Source of the DNA: Bacteroidales bacterium
GTDB taxonomy: Bacteria; Bacteroidota; Bacteroidia; Bacteroidales; Muribaculaceae
Assembly: GCA_004555955.1 (NCBI GenBank)
Contig: SFJG01000024.1
Location: 1-26,043, forward strand
Length of the DNA stretch: 26,043 nucleotides
Direction of reading: 5' to 3'
In this document: positions 17,734 to 26,043 of the stretch, in pieces
How positions within the stretch are numbered: position 1 is the first letter of the stretch
How the letters are laid out: each line of letters opens with the position of its first letter
The notes under the pieces: model-generated
Seen by the model: only the letters and a program-made list of their open reading frames with translations
Told to the model about the DNA's origin: nothing
Database searches by the model: none
Translations under genes and position numbers: made by a program

Positions 17734-18650
17734 TTGTCGAATAATTTTGCCACAGTTTTTGTCTGAGAACTACGATAAAGTTCTTTCTTCACGGGGACTT
17801 TCACAACATATCGTTTCCCGGTCTTATTCGGGAGCGAAGTGCTGCGAATCCACTGATTAGCCTCGCGCAATTGAGCATATGAAATGCCGTGGTTTTTCGC
17901 CCAAGCCACCCAATCGCCGACTGCCGTATCGACCTCTACATCCTTGCATTTCGGGGCGTAATAGAGTTGGTTTTTGGCAATACGAAAGCCGTATTTATCG
18001 TAATTCTCAATAACGAGTTTATAAGCCATAATGCGGAAGATGTAGCGCGACGTTTCCTTGTTAAGATAAAGGTCGAAAGCATTATCGGCATCTTGCTTGG
18101 AGAGCTCGGAAGCAATACGCGCCATTCCGGCATTGTACGAAGACGCTACGGTAAGCCAGCAGCCATACTTCTTATAGCCTTGCTTAAGGTATTTGCAAGC
18201 CGCTTCAGTAGCTTTTTCGACGTTGTAGCGTTCGTCGACGTCGTCGTTCACTTCCAAGCCGAACTGCCTGCCTGTCGCAGCAAGAAATTGCCAGAGTCCG
18301 GCAGCTTTGGCGCCCGAATAGGCGCGCTCGTCGAAGATGCTCTCCGTTGCAACCAAGTAGAAGAAATCGGTCGGCACGCCGTTGCGTTTCAGAATAGGGA
18401 CTATCACGTTGTAGTACTTGTTAGCGCGTTTGATGGCAAGCATCGTCGATGAATGTCCGAACACCAACGAAGAGAGTTCGCGGTCCATTCGTTCGTACAT
18501 ATCTTCGCGGTCGAAAGAAATTTCGGTGTCGGCAAAGGTCATCTTAGACGGGATTGTCGGACTTGTAACGGAATTGTCGTTAGCCAATGCAAATACGTTA
18601 ACAAGACACGCAATTACAAGTGTTGTGAATAGTCTATTCAGTTCCTTCAT
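17730..18650 (-). CDS. Lytic transglycosylase (SLT/GH23 domain)
   Basis: A 306-residue secreted peptidoglycan-cleaving enzyme. The signal peptide is at 1-23. The SLT domain (about 85-220) has the catalytic glutamate E103 in VATESIFD, the AAGLWQFLAATGRQFGL motif and the SSYNAGMARI motif, the three hallmarks of the MltD/Slt fold. The C-terminal portion (about 245-290) looks like a weak LysM-type wall-binding module (WAKNHGISYAQLREANQW). It cleaves glycan strands leaving 1,6-anhydro-MurNAc ends. Its start overlaps the end of the T9SS type B protein gene by 17 bp, and its stop overlaps uvrA by 4 bp. Confidence 0.92.
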   Translation of the reverse strand: MKELNRLFTTLVIACLVNVFALANDNSVTSPTIPSKMTFADTEISFDREDMYERMDRELSSLVFGHSSTMLAIKRANKYYNVIVPILKRNGVPTDFFYLVATESIFDERAYSGAKAAGLWQFLAATGRQFGLEVNDDVDERYNVEKATEAACKYLKQGYKKYGCWLTVASSYNAGMARIASELSKQDADNAFDLYLNKETSRYIFRIMAYKLVIENYDKYGFRIAKNQLYYAPKCKDVEVDTAVGDWVAWAKNHGISYAQLREANQWIRSTSLPNKTGKRYVVKVPVKKELYRSSQTKTVAKLFDK

Positions 18651-19962
18651 TACTTGTGGTGTTATTGTTTTTAGATTTTAGAATGTTAATATCTCCTTTT
18701 TTCTTATATTTCTTACCGTCAGACCCGGTTGCTTCGATAACGTAGAAGTAAACACCCGACTTGACATACTTGCCTTTATACTTACCGTCCCATCCTTGCG
18801 ACGGGTCTTCGAAATGGCACATTTCAACTCCATATCGGTCAAAAATCCAGCATTTGAACGACGTCAACGATTTGTAGGACACTTTCCAAACGTCGTTAAT
18901 ACCTTCGCTGGCATCCGGAGAGAAAGCGTTGGGACATTCCAAAGCCGACTCGCCGATTGTCACCTGATAAGGTTCGCTCTCGGTCGTACACGTGCCATCG
19001 GCATTTGCCGCCAAGAAGCGGACGTAGGTTGTGCCTTGTTCGGTAAATGTGTATGTAATTTCGTCGTCTTTCATACTTACGCTCACTTCGTTAAACTCCG
19101 GGTCGGCGCTGAATTGCCATTCACGATATTCAACGGCATCAGAGCAATAGGCTTTGAACGTGATTTCTGCCGGAGCGGAGCCGCCAAGCGATTCGGAATC
19201 GGTGCGTTGCTCGTTGTCGCTGTCGCGCTCGGTTTGTGTTGCTGTCGTGTTTGCATCGACTGCCAAAGCGGTATAGGTGTCGCTCGTCACCGACACGCCT
19301 CTGCCCCACTCGGTCGAGAAACGGTCGCCGCTGATGGTAAACGTCGTATTGGTCAGCGGAGCCGCTACTACCAAACGTGCACCGATGGCATCGAGAGTTT
19401 TGCTCTGCTCGACAGTTTGGTATTCCAAATCAGCCTCGTTCCATTCCTGCGAATCGTAGGTCACTGCAATCTGACGGCTCAGTTGCTTGGGAACGCCGTT
19501 TATGGTATAATACTGAATTGCTGCGCCACTACCGTCAATCAACAGCGTGGCTGTGCCGCAGTCTTGCTCGTCGGCGAATGATATCCCGTTGAGCGAAAAT
19601 TCGTGCTTTGAATAGTCGACAATCCAATAACAATGTTGACGCCCGCCGTCGGTGATGATATATCCGCAATCTGCTTCGAAATTGCCAAGCGACGAAGTGT
19701 TGCCCGACTCGACTATGCCACTGACTTCGTCGGCAAAACCGCCACCCGACTCGCGAAAACGCAACCACTCGACATTTCCGCTGTCGGACACATACGAAAT
19801 CGTTGCACCCGCTGCGGTGTCGACAACGTAGATGTTTTCCAACCCCGTGGATGCTTCCGGCTTCACCGTAATCACTCGACAGCCCTCGAATCTTACTTCG
19901 TTTGCCATTGCTGTTAAGGCAACGACTCCGGTGATTGCTGATATTATTAGTTTTTTCATCAT
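18634..19962 (-). CDS. T9SS type B sorting (gliding-motility C-terminal) surface protein
   Basis: A 442-residue secreted protein. The signal peptide is MMKKLIISAITGVVALTAMA; the start may be either Met of MM. Residues 25-335 are repetitive beta-rich sequence with PKD/Ig-like features (VEYREWQFSADPEF, TTYVRFLAANADG). A Thr/Ser/Asp/Glu-rich linker lies at 239-262. Residues 343-428 form a CHU_C-type, type B T9SS sorting domain: CPNAFSPDASEGINDVWKV, FDRYGVEMCH, WDGKYKGKYVKSGVYFYVI. Substrates of this type are exported by the type IX system and anchored, often acting with PorP/SprF-like partners; none is next to it here. The gene overlaps the lytic transglycosylase gene by 17 bp. It lies 58 bp after the AddB-like gene, with no recognisable promoter between, so it probably belongs to the same transcript. 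Confidence 0.85.
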   Translation of the reverse strand: MMKKLIISAITGVVALTAMANEVRFEGCRVITVKPEASTGLENIYVVDTAAGATISYVSDSGNVEWLRFRESGGGFADEVSGIVESGNTSSLGNFEADCGYIITDGGRQHCYWIVDYSKHEFSLNGISFADEQDCGTATLLIDGSGAAIQYYTINGVPKQLSRQIAVTYDSQEWNEADLEYQTVEQSKTLDAIGARLVVAAPLTNTTFTISGDRFSTEWGRGVSVTSDTYTALAVDANTTATQTERDSDNEQRTDSESLGGSAPAEITFKAYCSDAVEYREWQFSADPEFNEVSVSMKDDEITYTFTEQGTTYVRFLAANADGTCTTESEPYQVTIGESALECPNAFSPDASEGINDVWKVSYKSLTSFKCWIFDRYGVEMCHFEDPSQGWDGKYKGKYVKSGVYFYVIEATGSDGKKYKKKGDINILKSKNNNTTSNEGTE

Positions 19963-20020
19963 ACTATTCTTTATATTTGTAACGATATTCAGCGGCAGTT
20001 ATTGCATCGACCACACTAAT

Positions 20021-22924
20021 CTAATCCGCACAAAGGTCTTTGAACGGACAGTATGTGCATTGCTTCTTGTCCTCAGTCTGACGGAACGGCACATCCCAAT
20101 TGAATATCTCGTTGAGAGTACCTATAAACCGGTCGAAGAAAACCTTAGAGTCGTCGACGTTATCAGCAATTACGCAGTGATAATCCCTGACTTGCGGACT
20201 ATTTTTATTTTGACTTCCCTTCCGATACAACCCGAACGAATTGTCGGGCGCAGTGTACATCGTGCGAAATTTATAAATCGCCGGCATAATCGGTGTGCCC
20301 GGTTGCAATTTCTCAATGAGGCTATACAAATGACTGTATAAAAGCACCTGGAAGATGCCTTTACAATCATATTTACCGCTGAAAGCCGCGTCTAATGAGG
20401 ATATCGACGTTTCATCACCACCCGATTTGTAGTCGACAATACGCAACGTCCCGCCTGCCTTGTCAAGCCTGTCGATAATAAATTTGACGTTAACTGTACC
20501 TGCGTCAATCGTTATGGAGTACGTTTTCTCGACTTCTCCGCCAATGTACTGAAAAACGGTGCCGTTTTGGCAGAACGCGTCAATCTCATGCTTGAGCATC
20601 GGCATTAGCATATGGCTTACCGCTCCAAGAATCACATTGACGTCGCCCGTCATATTATTGTCATCGATAGTGTATGACGCCGGTTTTTTCAAATATTCGG
20701 AAACAATAGCTTTCTTGATATAGTCATCTATTTTGCCATTTCTCAACTCCTCAAGGAACTGTTTCGACACTTTTTTGCCGGGGGCATCTTCGTATGCGAC
20801 CTGTAAGGCTTTATGGATGACATTACCAAACGTTGCGGCATCGATGAAATCGTCGATTTCGTCAGGCTCTTTGATGCCTTCGACCGACTCCAAATAGAAG
20901 CGCAAACTGCATCCGAGATATTTATAAATCGTCGAAGGCGAAAGGCATCGCTCCGGGTCTTTGCCTTCGAATGCCAAATATTTTTTCAATTTGTTTTGAA
21001 CTACTTCAGATTTCTCGACCTCTATCTTATTTTTGTTGCGCGATGCAAGGCTTAACGAGTATAGGCTGCGTTGGTACGACCGACATTTGTCCCTATAGAT
21101 ACGCTCTATTTGCTTGATGAAACGCGACTCCTCACCGCTCGAGAGACCCTGCACACGAGTGTCGTAGATAAGATAGACATTCTCGGCGCGACTGAGCATC
21201 CGGTAGAAATAGTAGGTCTGCATCGCATCTTGTTGGCGACGCGTCGGCATATTATATCCGCTTCGCATAAACTGCGGGATGAACGATGCCGAATACGACT
21301 TTGCCGGATAGATTTTTTCGTTCATCGATAGTATGAACAGATTCTTAAAGTCGAGCAAACGAGTTTCGAGTACGCCCATAATCTGCATACCGAGCAACGG
21401 TTCGCCCTCGAACGGCACCGTCATCGTGCTCAGCAACCTATTGGTCAGATACAGATACTGCAACCCTTGCGTCTCGATATGCTCTTTTTCGGTCAACTGC
21501 TTGATGCGCGAAATGGTGTTATTGTATACTTCCAAGAAATACGAATCTATTTGCGACAATCCTTCGCTACCCATAATAGCTGTCAGCACATCTTTCAGAT
21601 ACTTATATCCGTCGATGTCCGCGCTATATGCGAAGATAGGTGCGAGTTCGGTGGAAAAATTGCAAATAGTAGACGATGGCACGAAATAGAGTCGCCGCTG
21701 GGTAATTTCCGACTGAACGGCTGCAACAAATTCTCGATTTGTAGCGATATAGGGATGCGATAGAAGCGAATTCAAATCTTCGTAAAAGAAGCAGGTTTCG
21801 CCGTCGACGACGCGACTGCGTTTGAGCATCGAATTAAGCGTGTTGAAAAACGTTGCCGGCGACGATTGTTTGATAGGGAATCCCATCGTAACGTTGACAG
21901 CCGTAATTTGTTGCGGCACGCTGTAGAGCACGCTGTAGAGATGCTTTTCCTCCGGCAATACCACGGCGGTTTCTACCAAATTGTAGTTTTGCGACGCATC
22001 CGGATAGAGTTCGTTGAGAATTTTGCCGACCACCTTGGCTTGCCCGCTTCCCGAGGGAACTGCAATGACGTTGATGTTGGGCAACGTCTCGATTGGCTCT
22101 TCGTCAAGTTTTTTGCGGCTGGGAAATTCTTTTATGTACTCACCTGTAAATAGCGAGGCTATGTTGTTCTTATCTTCAAATACGGGTCCGTTGCAGTCCC
22201 AATAGTAGTCGCCGATTCGTTTGTCTTTAAAGCTCTTAAAAATCGACCTCTCGGCATTCGACAGCGTGCTGAATCCTACAAACACAATCTTTTTATGCCC
22301 GAAATCCGTTCTGCCCTCAATCTGTTCGGCTGCGCTGCGATAGATAAGCCCCGGGTAGCCGATGCCACGCTCGAGCAACGCACATCGGAACTTGTTGTAC
22401 AGCTCAGGCAGTTTCGACCACAGTACGCGGTATTTCTCCGACTTTTCGAAGAGACTTTCGTCGCCACCGGGCGTGCGTTGCTCGCCCCAATATCGAAGAA
22501 TCACTTCGCACTGCTTCTCTGTCAACGGGTTGGTGTTGATTTCTTTGTAATCCACCAAGTTTTTGAGCACCTCATCGGAATTGACAAGATACATATCGAT
22601 GTCGTTGAAATCGTTCAATATCGTATCGCCCCAATAGAGGAAGCGTTCGAACGTCACATTTTGAGTGCCTTTCAACGATTTGTAGGCATTAAACAAAGCA
22701 AAAAGCAGCTCGACACGGTCGGCTTCGACGAGATTGGATTGCTCCGCAACGAAGTCGGAAATAGTCACGATACCCGGCATTATCATCGACTGACGAGCCG
22801 CCAAATGCAACTCGTTGCGCAGAAACGTGCAACTCCGTCGGTTTGGCAACACGAACAGTGTCTTATGGAGGTCCGGGTCGGCAATAAATGCTCTTGCCAC
22901 AAGCGATAGAAATGAATGCTTCAT
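20021..22924 (-). CDS. AddB-like PD-(D/E)XK nuclease
   Basis: A 967-residue protein built like the AddB half of the AddAB recombination nuclease. The N-terminal helicase-like region begins LHKTLFVLPNRRSCTFLRNEL and has no GxGK(S/T) Walker A, so this half is probably not an ATPase. The C-terminal RecB-family nuclease has FIIDRLD and IVDYKSGG, with D831 and K833 as catalytic-type residues. The iron-sulfur staple cysteines of AddB-type nucleases are there: C672 before the nuclease, then C956, C959 and C965 in a Cx2Cx5C motif at the end. Expected role is double-strand break end resection with an AddA/RecB-like helicase, which is not present in this window. It starts 3 bp after holB ends. Confidence 0.85.
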   Translation of the reverse strand: MKHSFLSLVARAFIADPDLHKTLFVLPNRRSCTFLRNELHLAARQSMIMPGIVTISDFVAEQSNLVEADRVELLFALFNAYKSLKGTQNVTFERFLYWGDTILNDFNDIDMYLVNSDEVLKNLVDYKEINTNPLTEKQCEVILRYWGEQRTPGGDESLFEKSEKYRVLWSKLPELYNKFRCALLERGIGYPGLIYRSAAEQIEGRTDFGHKKIVFVGFSTLSNAERSIFKSFKDKRIGDYYWDCNGPVFEDKNNIASLFTGEYIKEFPSRKKLDEEPIETLPNINVIAVPSGSGQAKVVGKILNELYPDASQNYNLVETAVVLPEEKHLYSVLYSVPQQITAVNVTMGFPIKQSSPATFFNTLNSMLKRSRVVDGETCFFYEDLNSLLSHPYIATNREFVAAVQSEITQRRLYFVPSSTICNFSTELAPIFAYSADIDGYKYLKDVLTAIMGSEGLSQIDSYFLEVYNNTISRIKQLTEKEHIETQGLQYLYLTNRLLSTMTVPFEGEPLLGMQIMGVLETRLLDFKNLFILSMNEKIYPAKSYSASFIPQFMRSGYNMPTRRQQDAMQTYYFYRMLSRAENVYLIYDTRVQGLSSGEESRFIKQIERIYRDKCRSYQRSLYSLSLASRNKNKIEVEKSEVVQNKLKKYLAFEGKDPERCLSPSTIYKYLGCSLRFYLESVEGIKEPDEIDDFIDAATFGNVIHKALQVAYEDAPGKKVSKQFLEELRNGKIDDYIKKAIVSEYLKKPASYTIDDNNMTGDVNVILGAVSHMLMPMLKHEIDAFCQNGTVFQYIGGEVEKTYSITIDAGTVNVKFIIDRLDKAGGTLRIVDYKSGGDETSISSLDAAFSGKYDCKGIFQVLLYSHLYSLIEKLQPGTPIMPAIYKFRTMYTAPDNSFGLYRKGSQNKNSPQVRDYHCVIADNVDDSKVFFDRFIGTLNEIFNWDVPFRQTEDKKQCTYCPFKDLCAD

Positions 22925-22927
22925 ATT

Positions 22928-24055
22928 TTACATTTTTATGGCAATCGTCATTTTCAAAGCGAAATCGAACATAACAATTTTCATATTCGCATTGCGCATT
23001 ATGTCTTCAACTGCCTTATCTATTTCCTTAACCATTATCTCGATGTTGCGCTCGTTGATAAACGGCGAAAACTTGCGGCTGAAGTCCGACTCTTCGCTAC
23101 TCATATAGTTAAGCGCAGGATTTCCGATGTTGTAGATAAAATTCTCGCGCACCATCTTCGATAGATAATCCATAAAGATACGCCCTTTTTCGCGGCCGAA
23201 CTCAGCCACCTCGTCAGCCCAATCCTTCAGGTCGCGCACGTCTTTCTTATAAGCCGAACGCATCAGTCGCTTGAACATTTCCAAGCGCTGCCGTGCATCG
23301 TCGTCGTTGCGCAACATCTGCTCGGCACGAGTGATGCTGCCGCCCGACGAATTGGCTATCGACAGAGCATAGCCCCCATCGACGGCATATCGGTCGACCA
23401 TATATCGAGCCACCGTTTCCGTGGTCAACGGTTTGACCTTTATCCGCTGTACGCGCGAATATATCGTCGGAAGTATCTCCGCCGAATCGTTGCTGACAAA
23501 CACAAGAATAGTGCCTTCGTGCGGCTCCTCAATCATCTTTAGAAGGTGGTTGGCACACTGCTCGTTCATCTTCTCAGGAAGCCACAATATCATAATTTTT
23601 GTCGACGACGCATAAGCTTTCGTACTCAGTTTGCGCAAGATGACGTCGCCCTCGTTGTTATAGATTATCGGCTTGGTTGTGCCACAGTTGAGCGTGTCAA
23701 TCCAATCGGCAAACGAGGCATAACGATTCGCCTTCGTAAATTCATTCCATTCGTCCATAAACTCGTCGCAATAGGAAGGCGACCCCGATTTGCGCTTAAA
23801 AATCGGGAAGACGAAGAACGTATCGGCTTGATTGCCGGTCTCATATTGCCGACACGACGGACATTCGCCACAGGGCTCGCCGTCGGCTGTTCGATGCTCG
23901 CAATGCACATACTGCGCAAACGCACGCGCCAGTCCCAACTTACCGACTCCCTCAGGACCTTCGAGCAACAGTGCGTGCGGAATGCGGTCGGTGTCGACCA
24001 TCTGTCGCAGTCGCTGCTTGACAGATTCCTGCCCTACTATGTCGCTAAACCTCAT
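22928..24055 (-). CDS. holB: DNA polymerase III delta' subunit (clamp loader)
   Basis: A 375-residue AAA+ clamp-loader protein. It begins MRFSDIVGQESVKQRL and has a P-loop-like GPEGVGKLGLA (33-43) in which the Ser/Thr after Lys is replaced by Leu, consistent with delta' being a non-hydrolysing subunit. A zinc module follows (C52, C62, C65, C68). Then come LRKLSTKAYASSTKIMIL, the AAA+ sensor/partner region with MNEQCANHLLKMIEEP, and IYSRVQRIKV where many delta' proteins have an SRC motif. It loads the beta clamp with tau/gamma and delta. It is 1 bp after metF and 3 bp before the AddB-like gene, so all three share a transcript. Confidence 0.92.
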   Translation of the reverse strand: MRFSDIVGQESVKQRLRQMVDTDRIPHALLLEGPEGVGKLGLARAFAQYVHCEHRTADGEPCGECPSCRQYETGNQADTFFVFPIFKRKSGSPSYCDEFMDEWNEFTKANRYASFADWIDTLNCGTTKPIIYNNEGDVILRKLSTKAYASSTKIMILWLPEKMNEQCANHLLKMIEEPHEGTILVFVSNDSAEILPTIYSRVQRIKVKPLTTETVARYMVDRYAVDGGYALSIANSSGGSITRAEQMLRNDDDARQRLEMFKRLMRSAYKKDVRDLKDWADEVAEFGREKGRIFMDYLSKMVRENFIYNIGNPALNYMSSEESDFSRKFSPFINERNIEIMVKEIDKAVEDIMRNANMKIVMFDFALKMTIAIKM

Positions 24056-24056
24056 A

Positions 24057-25013
24057 TCAATACACTATTTTGGCTACCTCCTTAACACTATCGACTGCAT
24101 TGAGCGAATAGAAATGGATGCTCTCAACGCCGCGGCGCAGCAAGTCGCGCGCCTGCATTGCACACCATTCAACGCCGACCTGTCGCGTCGACGCCGAATC
24201 GTTGCACTTCATCAACTCCGACACCAAATCGCTCGGCAAATCAACGTGGAACGTCTTCGGCAACACCGTCAACTGGCTCGGCGAAACTATAGGCTTTAGC
24301 CCGGGTATAATCGGAACCGTGATGCCCGCACGGCGGCATGCGTCGACGAACGCAAAATACTTCTCGTTGTCGAAAAACATCTGAGTAACAATGTATTCCG
24401 CTCCGGCGTCAATCTTTTTCTTTAGATACTGGATATCGATGTCGAGATTCGGAGCCTCGTCGTGCTTCTCCGGATAGCCCGCAACTCCGTACGAAAAACG
24501 GCGGTCGCTTACAACTTCCATTTTCGAGCCGTCGGCAAAATAGCCCTCGTTGAATTTATTCACCTGCCCCTGGAGTTCAAGCGCATGTGCGTGACCGTTC
24601 TCCATCGGCACAAACCGATTCTCGTGCTTTGCCTTGTCGCCACGCAACAGCAGCAGATTCGTTATGCCGAGAAAGTTCAAATCAATCAAGGCATATTCCG
24701 TCTCGGTGCGCGTAAAACCGCTGCAAATGATATGCGGTACAGCCTCTATGCCGTAGCGATGCTGAATGGCTGCAGCCACAGCCACTGTCCCCGGGCGAGA
24801 CCGCTCTACCGCACGCTCATACAGGCCATCGGCATTACATTTGAACACCAATTCACTGCGGTGAGTCGTAATGTTGACCCACAGCGGGTCGAACTCACGC
24901 AATTTATCTATAGCACTAAAAATTTGACCTATACTTTTACCCTTCAGCGGCGGCAGAACCTCAAACGAGAACCCCGCACCGCCATGATTCTTAATTAATT
25001 CAGGTATTGTCAT
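24057..25013 (-). CDS. metF: Methylenetetrahydrofolate reductase
   Basis: A 318-residue FAD-dependent enzyme reducing 5,10-methylene-THF to 5-methyl-THF for methionine synthesis. The TIM-barrel landmarks are in order: FSFEVLPP with the catalytic-type E18, PLWVNITTHR, PHIICSGFTRTETE, NLLLLRGDK, FSYGVAGYPEKHDEAPN, EYIVTQMFFDN, IPGLKPI, and a C-terminal HFYSLN. Length is slightly above the 296 residues of the Escherichia coli enzyme. It is the first gene of the large leftward block and has a near-perfect promoter just upstream. No SAM riboswitch or S-box-like leader can fit in the roughly 14 nt leader. Confidence 0.96.
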   Translation of the reverse strand: MTIPELIKNHGGAGFSFEVLPPLKGKSIGQIFSAIDKLREFDPLWVNITTHRSELVFKCNADGLYERAVERSRPGTVAVAAAIQHRYGIEAVPHIICSGFTRTETEYALIDLNFLGITNLLLLRGDKAKHENRFVPMENGHAHALELQGQVNKFNEGYFADGSKMEVVSDRRFSYGVAGYPEKHDEAPNLDIDIQYLKKKIDAGAEYIVTQMFFDNEKYFAFVDACRRAGITVPIIPGLKPIVSPSQLTVLPKTFHVDLPSDLVSELMKCNDSASTRQVGVEWCAMQARDLLRRGVESIHFYSLNAVDSVKEVAKIVY

Positions 25014-25032
25014 ACTCGATTACTTATTTAGG

Positions 25033-25063
25033 CAAAAGTACGAAAAATCGCGAGCAATACAAA
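25033..25063 (-). promoter_or_regulatory. metF: Consensus promoter of the metF-holB operon
   Basis: On the minus strand TTTG (25060-25063), 19 nt, then TACTTTTG (25033-25040), matching the Bacteroidota consensus. The start near 25027 gives a short leader before the ATG at 25013. It is the only full-consensus promoter I can see for the block running to uvrA. Confidence 0.7.
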
Positions 25064-25148
25064 ACAAAAACGCCCAAAACCACAAAGAATGGAAAATCCA
25101 TTACCTCCATTACCTGCGAGCATCGCCCGAAGCGAAAAGTCCATATAC

Positions 25149-25184
25149 AACTCAACCCCTCGGAGGTGTCCGAAGGGTTGAGTT
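25149..25184. repeat. Inverted repeat / hairpin
   Basis: Arms AACTCAACCC (25149-25158) and GGGTTGAGTT (25175-25184) are perfect complements. After one mismatch, TCGG/CCGA extend the stem to 15 positions around a six-base loop. Neither strand has a strong T-tract directly after it. It might terminate leftward transcription from the truncated gene before the metF promoter, or be part of a repeat element. Confidence 0.75.
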
Positions 25185-25326
25185 AGCGATTGAAGCCGAC
25201 TGGTGGAAACCGAGGCTCCGTTCACGACTTGACCGATTAAGCGAGAGCAGTGTCAAACTTGTTTGAACAATGCCGAGCGTGAGGGAAAGCGCGTAACGAA
25301 AGCGCTGCGGCGATGCCGTAACTCCT

Positions 25327-25980
25327 TTAGCGTATAATAATTTTACGGGTTTCTAATCCGGAGTAAGCTTTCCAAATATATATACCACGTTGAATATTAG
25401 ACCAATCGTTGAGCCTGATATTCCTTTGTATAAGAATACCATTCAATGAATATAGATTACCAGTGGTATTATTATTGTTTATTTGAATATCTTCAATACC
25501 AGAGTCGGACTGCGATTGTGGGAATAAAGGGAGCGACGGAAACCAATAATTCATTATCATCTCGTAATCCCGGATTTTTTCTCCTTGTGGAGAATAACGC
25601 CGGGTAATGTATGTTGGAGTCCCGAATTCATGGTAAAGAGCCATATAAATTTCATCAGTTAAAGGATGAACGCCAATTGCACACCCATAAAGTTTCCAAT
25701 TGGCACCTTCTTCTTCGAGATCAATAAATAAGGTTTGCTCACGAGTATCACAATCAAATTTATATATCTTGGTGCCGGTGAACCAACGGTTAGGACCACC
25801 CTTCCAATAGAGGCAGTTCTGAACAGAAGATGCAACAAAAGCATCCGGGGTCCAAGCATACCATGAATTTGATGGGGGATACATTCCTTCAGGAATATCA
25901 ATTATTTCATAAGAAAGAGTTTCGGGATTCAACCTTACTATATAATTCCTTAATTCCGCAACACTATAATTTAACTTTAT
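25327..25980 (-). pseudogene. 5'-truncated T9SS cargo gene (DUF5074-like)
   Basis: The frame is open from the stop at 25981-25983 to the TAA at 25327. The first ATG-like start is only a TTG at 25932, yet protein-like sequence (SVAELRNYIVRLNPETL) already runs upstream of it. There is no signal peptide. The body (WTPDAFVASSVQNCLYW, GTKIYKFDCDTREQTLFI, GVHPLTDEIYMALY) resembles the C-terminal blades of a DUF5074/YncE-like propeller. The last 60 residues, ending RGIYIWKAYSGLETRKIIIR, are a type A T9SS sorting domain. A secreted cargo protein without N-terminal half or signal peptide should not be exported, so this is most likely a gene remnant. The break lies near 25965-25983. Confidence 0.6.
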
Positions 25981-26038
25981 TTATAAGTTCCTGAGCAACA
26001 AAAAGTTGCCCAGGATTTTGCCATGTCAGAATTTTCAC
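25964..26038 (-). other. Short 24-codon open frame at the right edge
   Basis: A GTG at 26038 opens a 24-codon frame ending in TAG at 25964-25966. The translation (start VKILTWQNPGQLFVAQ, end INKVKL) has protein-like composition and is in a different frame from the truncated gene, overlapping its 5' end. A TAA immediately precedes the GTG. It may be the tail of another element joined to the truncated gene, or chance; I do not recognise a family with confidence. Confidence 0.3.
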
Positions 26039-26043
26039 TTATC

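Larger units (their letters stand above)
25014..25326. other. Gene-free stretch with strong hairpin
   Basis: No convincing gene. The left part holds the metF promoter. A long imperfect inverted repeat lies at 25149-25184 and is listed separately. Bases 25200-25320 are GC-rich with small inverted repeats, for example CGGC/GCCG around 25310 and AGCGC/GCGCT around 25280-25300, and have no open frame with protein-like composition. It could be a dispersed intergenic repeat or part of a structured RNA; I cannot tell which. Confidence 0.5.

Noticed and set aside
18796..19581. 261-codon open frame antisense to the T9SS type B protein
   Set aside because: The minus-strand product has a signal peptide and a clear sorting domain; the antisense product has neither.
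25028..25225. 65-codon leftward frame upstream of metF
   Set aside because: It reads through the hairpin and the metF promoter and has no independent support.

Overview
The window reads as chromosomal DNA from a member of the Bacteroidales (Bacteroidota). The signs are promoters with the Bacteroidota TAnnTTTG / TTTG boxes instead of sigma70-type boxes, almost no Shine-Dalgarno sequences, two proteins with type A-like and one with a type B-like type IX secretion (T9SS) sorting tail, a Porin_10-type putative porin and a DUF3109 protein. I cannot fix the family or genus. I see no phage, IS element, CRISPR array, tRNA or rRNA gene.

Layout. 1-430 has no gene; it holds a leftward promoter with a long leader and, at its right end, the promoter of a GH30 glycosidase (431-2563, rightward). 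A strong hairpin at 2577-2608 ends that gene. A leftward block follows (8258 down to 2634): small outer-membrane barrel, D-2-hydroxyacid dehydrogenase, DUF3109 cysteine-cluster protein, a glycerophosphodiesterase-like protein, a putative porin, and a membrane-anchored solute-binding protein. Then comes an AraC-type regulator (leftward, 8359-9192) divergent from a complete RND efflux cassette (9369-14892: adaptor, pump, TolC-like channel), whose genes overlap by ATGA. Converging on it is a second leftward block (25013 down to 14905): metF, holB, an AddB-like nuclease, a T9SS type B surface protein, a lytic transglycosylase and uvrA, joined by 1-3 bp gaps or overlaps except for one 58 bp gap. 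The right end holds a gene-free stretch with a strong hairpin, then a 5'-truncated T9SS cargo gene.

How it fits together. Most genes are housekeeping (folate metabolism, replication clamp loading, recombination/repair) or cell envelope (porin, barrel, lytic transglycosylase, efflux, T9SS cargo). The AraC-type gene is the probable local regulator of the efflux pump. No new multi-gene system is convincingly visible. The points most worth a second look are: two compensating frameshifts hidden inside the open frame of the glycerophosphodiesterase-like gene (about 5845-5971); the porin plus MltF-like binding-domain pair without any ABC transporter or muramidase domain; the T9SS type B protein translationally linked to a lytic transglycosylase and uvrA; an AddB-like protein with no Walker A motif and no adjacent AddA; paired repeats in the efflux intergenic region; and the truncated gene and structured DNA at the right edge.
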